NCBI GenBank assembly: GCA_002314565.1 | Contig: DCGL01000107.1 | Location: 1-6,116, forward strand | Direction: 5' to 3' | Source of the DNA: Clostridiales bacterium UBA1779 | Lineage (GTDB): Bacteria; Bacillota; Clostridia; Oscillospirales; CAG-272 | DNA length: 6,116 nucleotides | Part shown: one piece after another, positions 6,095 to 6,116 of the stretch | Layout of the letters: each line of letters starts with the position of its first letter | How positions within the stretch are numbered: position 1 is the stretch's first letter | Made by a program: the position numbers and the translations under genes | Notes under the pieces: model-generated | Database searches by the model: none | Told to the model about the DNA's origin: nothing | What the model saw: the letters and a program-made list of their open reading frames with translations, nothing else

Positions 6095-6116
6095 GAATCA
6101 GCCGGGGGACGTATGT

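Noticed and set aside
6095..6116. Possible start of a next plus-strand gene (GGGGGA then ATG at 6113-6115), or the left arm of a terminator
   Set aside because: Only four bases remain from the ATG to the window edge, the SD-like spacing is short, and the other arm of a hairpin would lie outside the window. It cannot be decided here.
1..6116. CRISPR arrays, tRNA or rRNA genes, toxin-antitoxin pairs, phage genes
   Set aside because: No repeat-spacer pattern, cloverleaf-like sequence or matching gene family was seen on either strand.

Overview
The window reads as chromosomal DNA from a low-to-mid GC Firmicute, most likely a clostridial (Ruminococcus/Oscillospiraceae-like) bacterium. This is inferred from strong AGGAG-type ribosome binding sites, AT-rich intergenic DNA with near-perfect TTGACA/TATAAT promoters, a DUF554 membrane protein, and the style of the SbcC/SbcD and IS3 proteins. 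No ribosomal or other taxonomic marker is present, so the assignment is tentative.

Layout, left to right. Positions 1 to about 143 are the left end of an insertion sequence: the first 33 codons of an IS3-family (IS150-like) OrfA on the minus strand, preceded by a good ribosome binding site and a terminal-repeat-like sequence. The element runs off the window. Next comes a short spacer with a strong GC-rich hairpin (200-230), the terminator of the following operon. From 5314 down to 255, all on the minus strand, lie three genes in transcription order: a DUF554 membrane protein, sbcD (Mre11-type nuclease) and sbcC (Rad50-type SMC ATPase). sbcD and sbcC overlap by 4 bases (ATGA). DUF554 and sbcD are 48 bases apart with no terminator between them, so one transcript from the promoter at 5419-5447 probably carries all three genes.

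A 324-base divergent intergenic region (5315-5638) separates this operon from a plus-strand gene (5639-6094) for a 151-residue zinc-ribbon protein of unknown function. That gene has a perfect consensus promoter, and its Shine-Dalgarno sits in the loop of a small perfect inverted repeat.

SbcC and SbcD together form the SbcCD complex, an ATP-dependent DNA nuclease that cleaves hairpins and protein-blocked or palindromic ends. All catalytic motifs are intact in both subunits. The role of the DUF554 protein is unknown, and nothing in the sequence ties it mechanistically to SbcCD beyond shared transcription. I see no clearly new multi-gene system. The points most worth checking are the SD-in-loop leader, the DUF554-sbcDC linkage, the inverted repeat around the operon promoter, and the IS end abutting the operon terminator.
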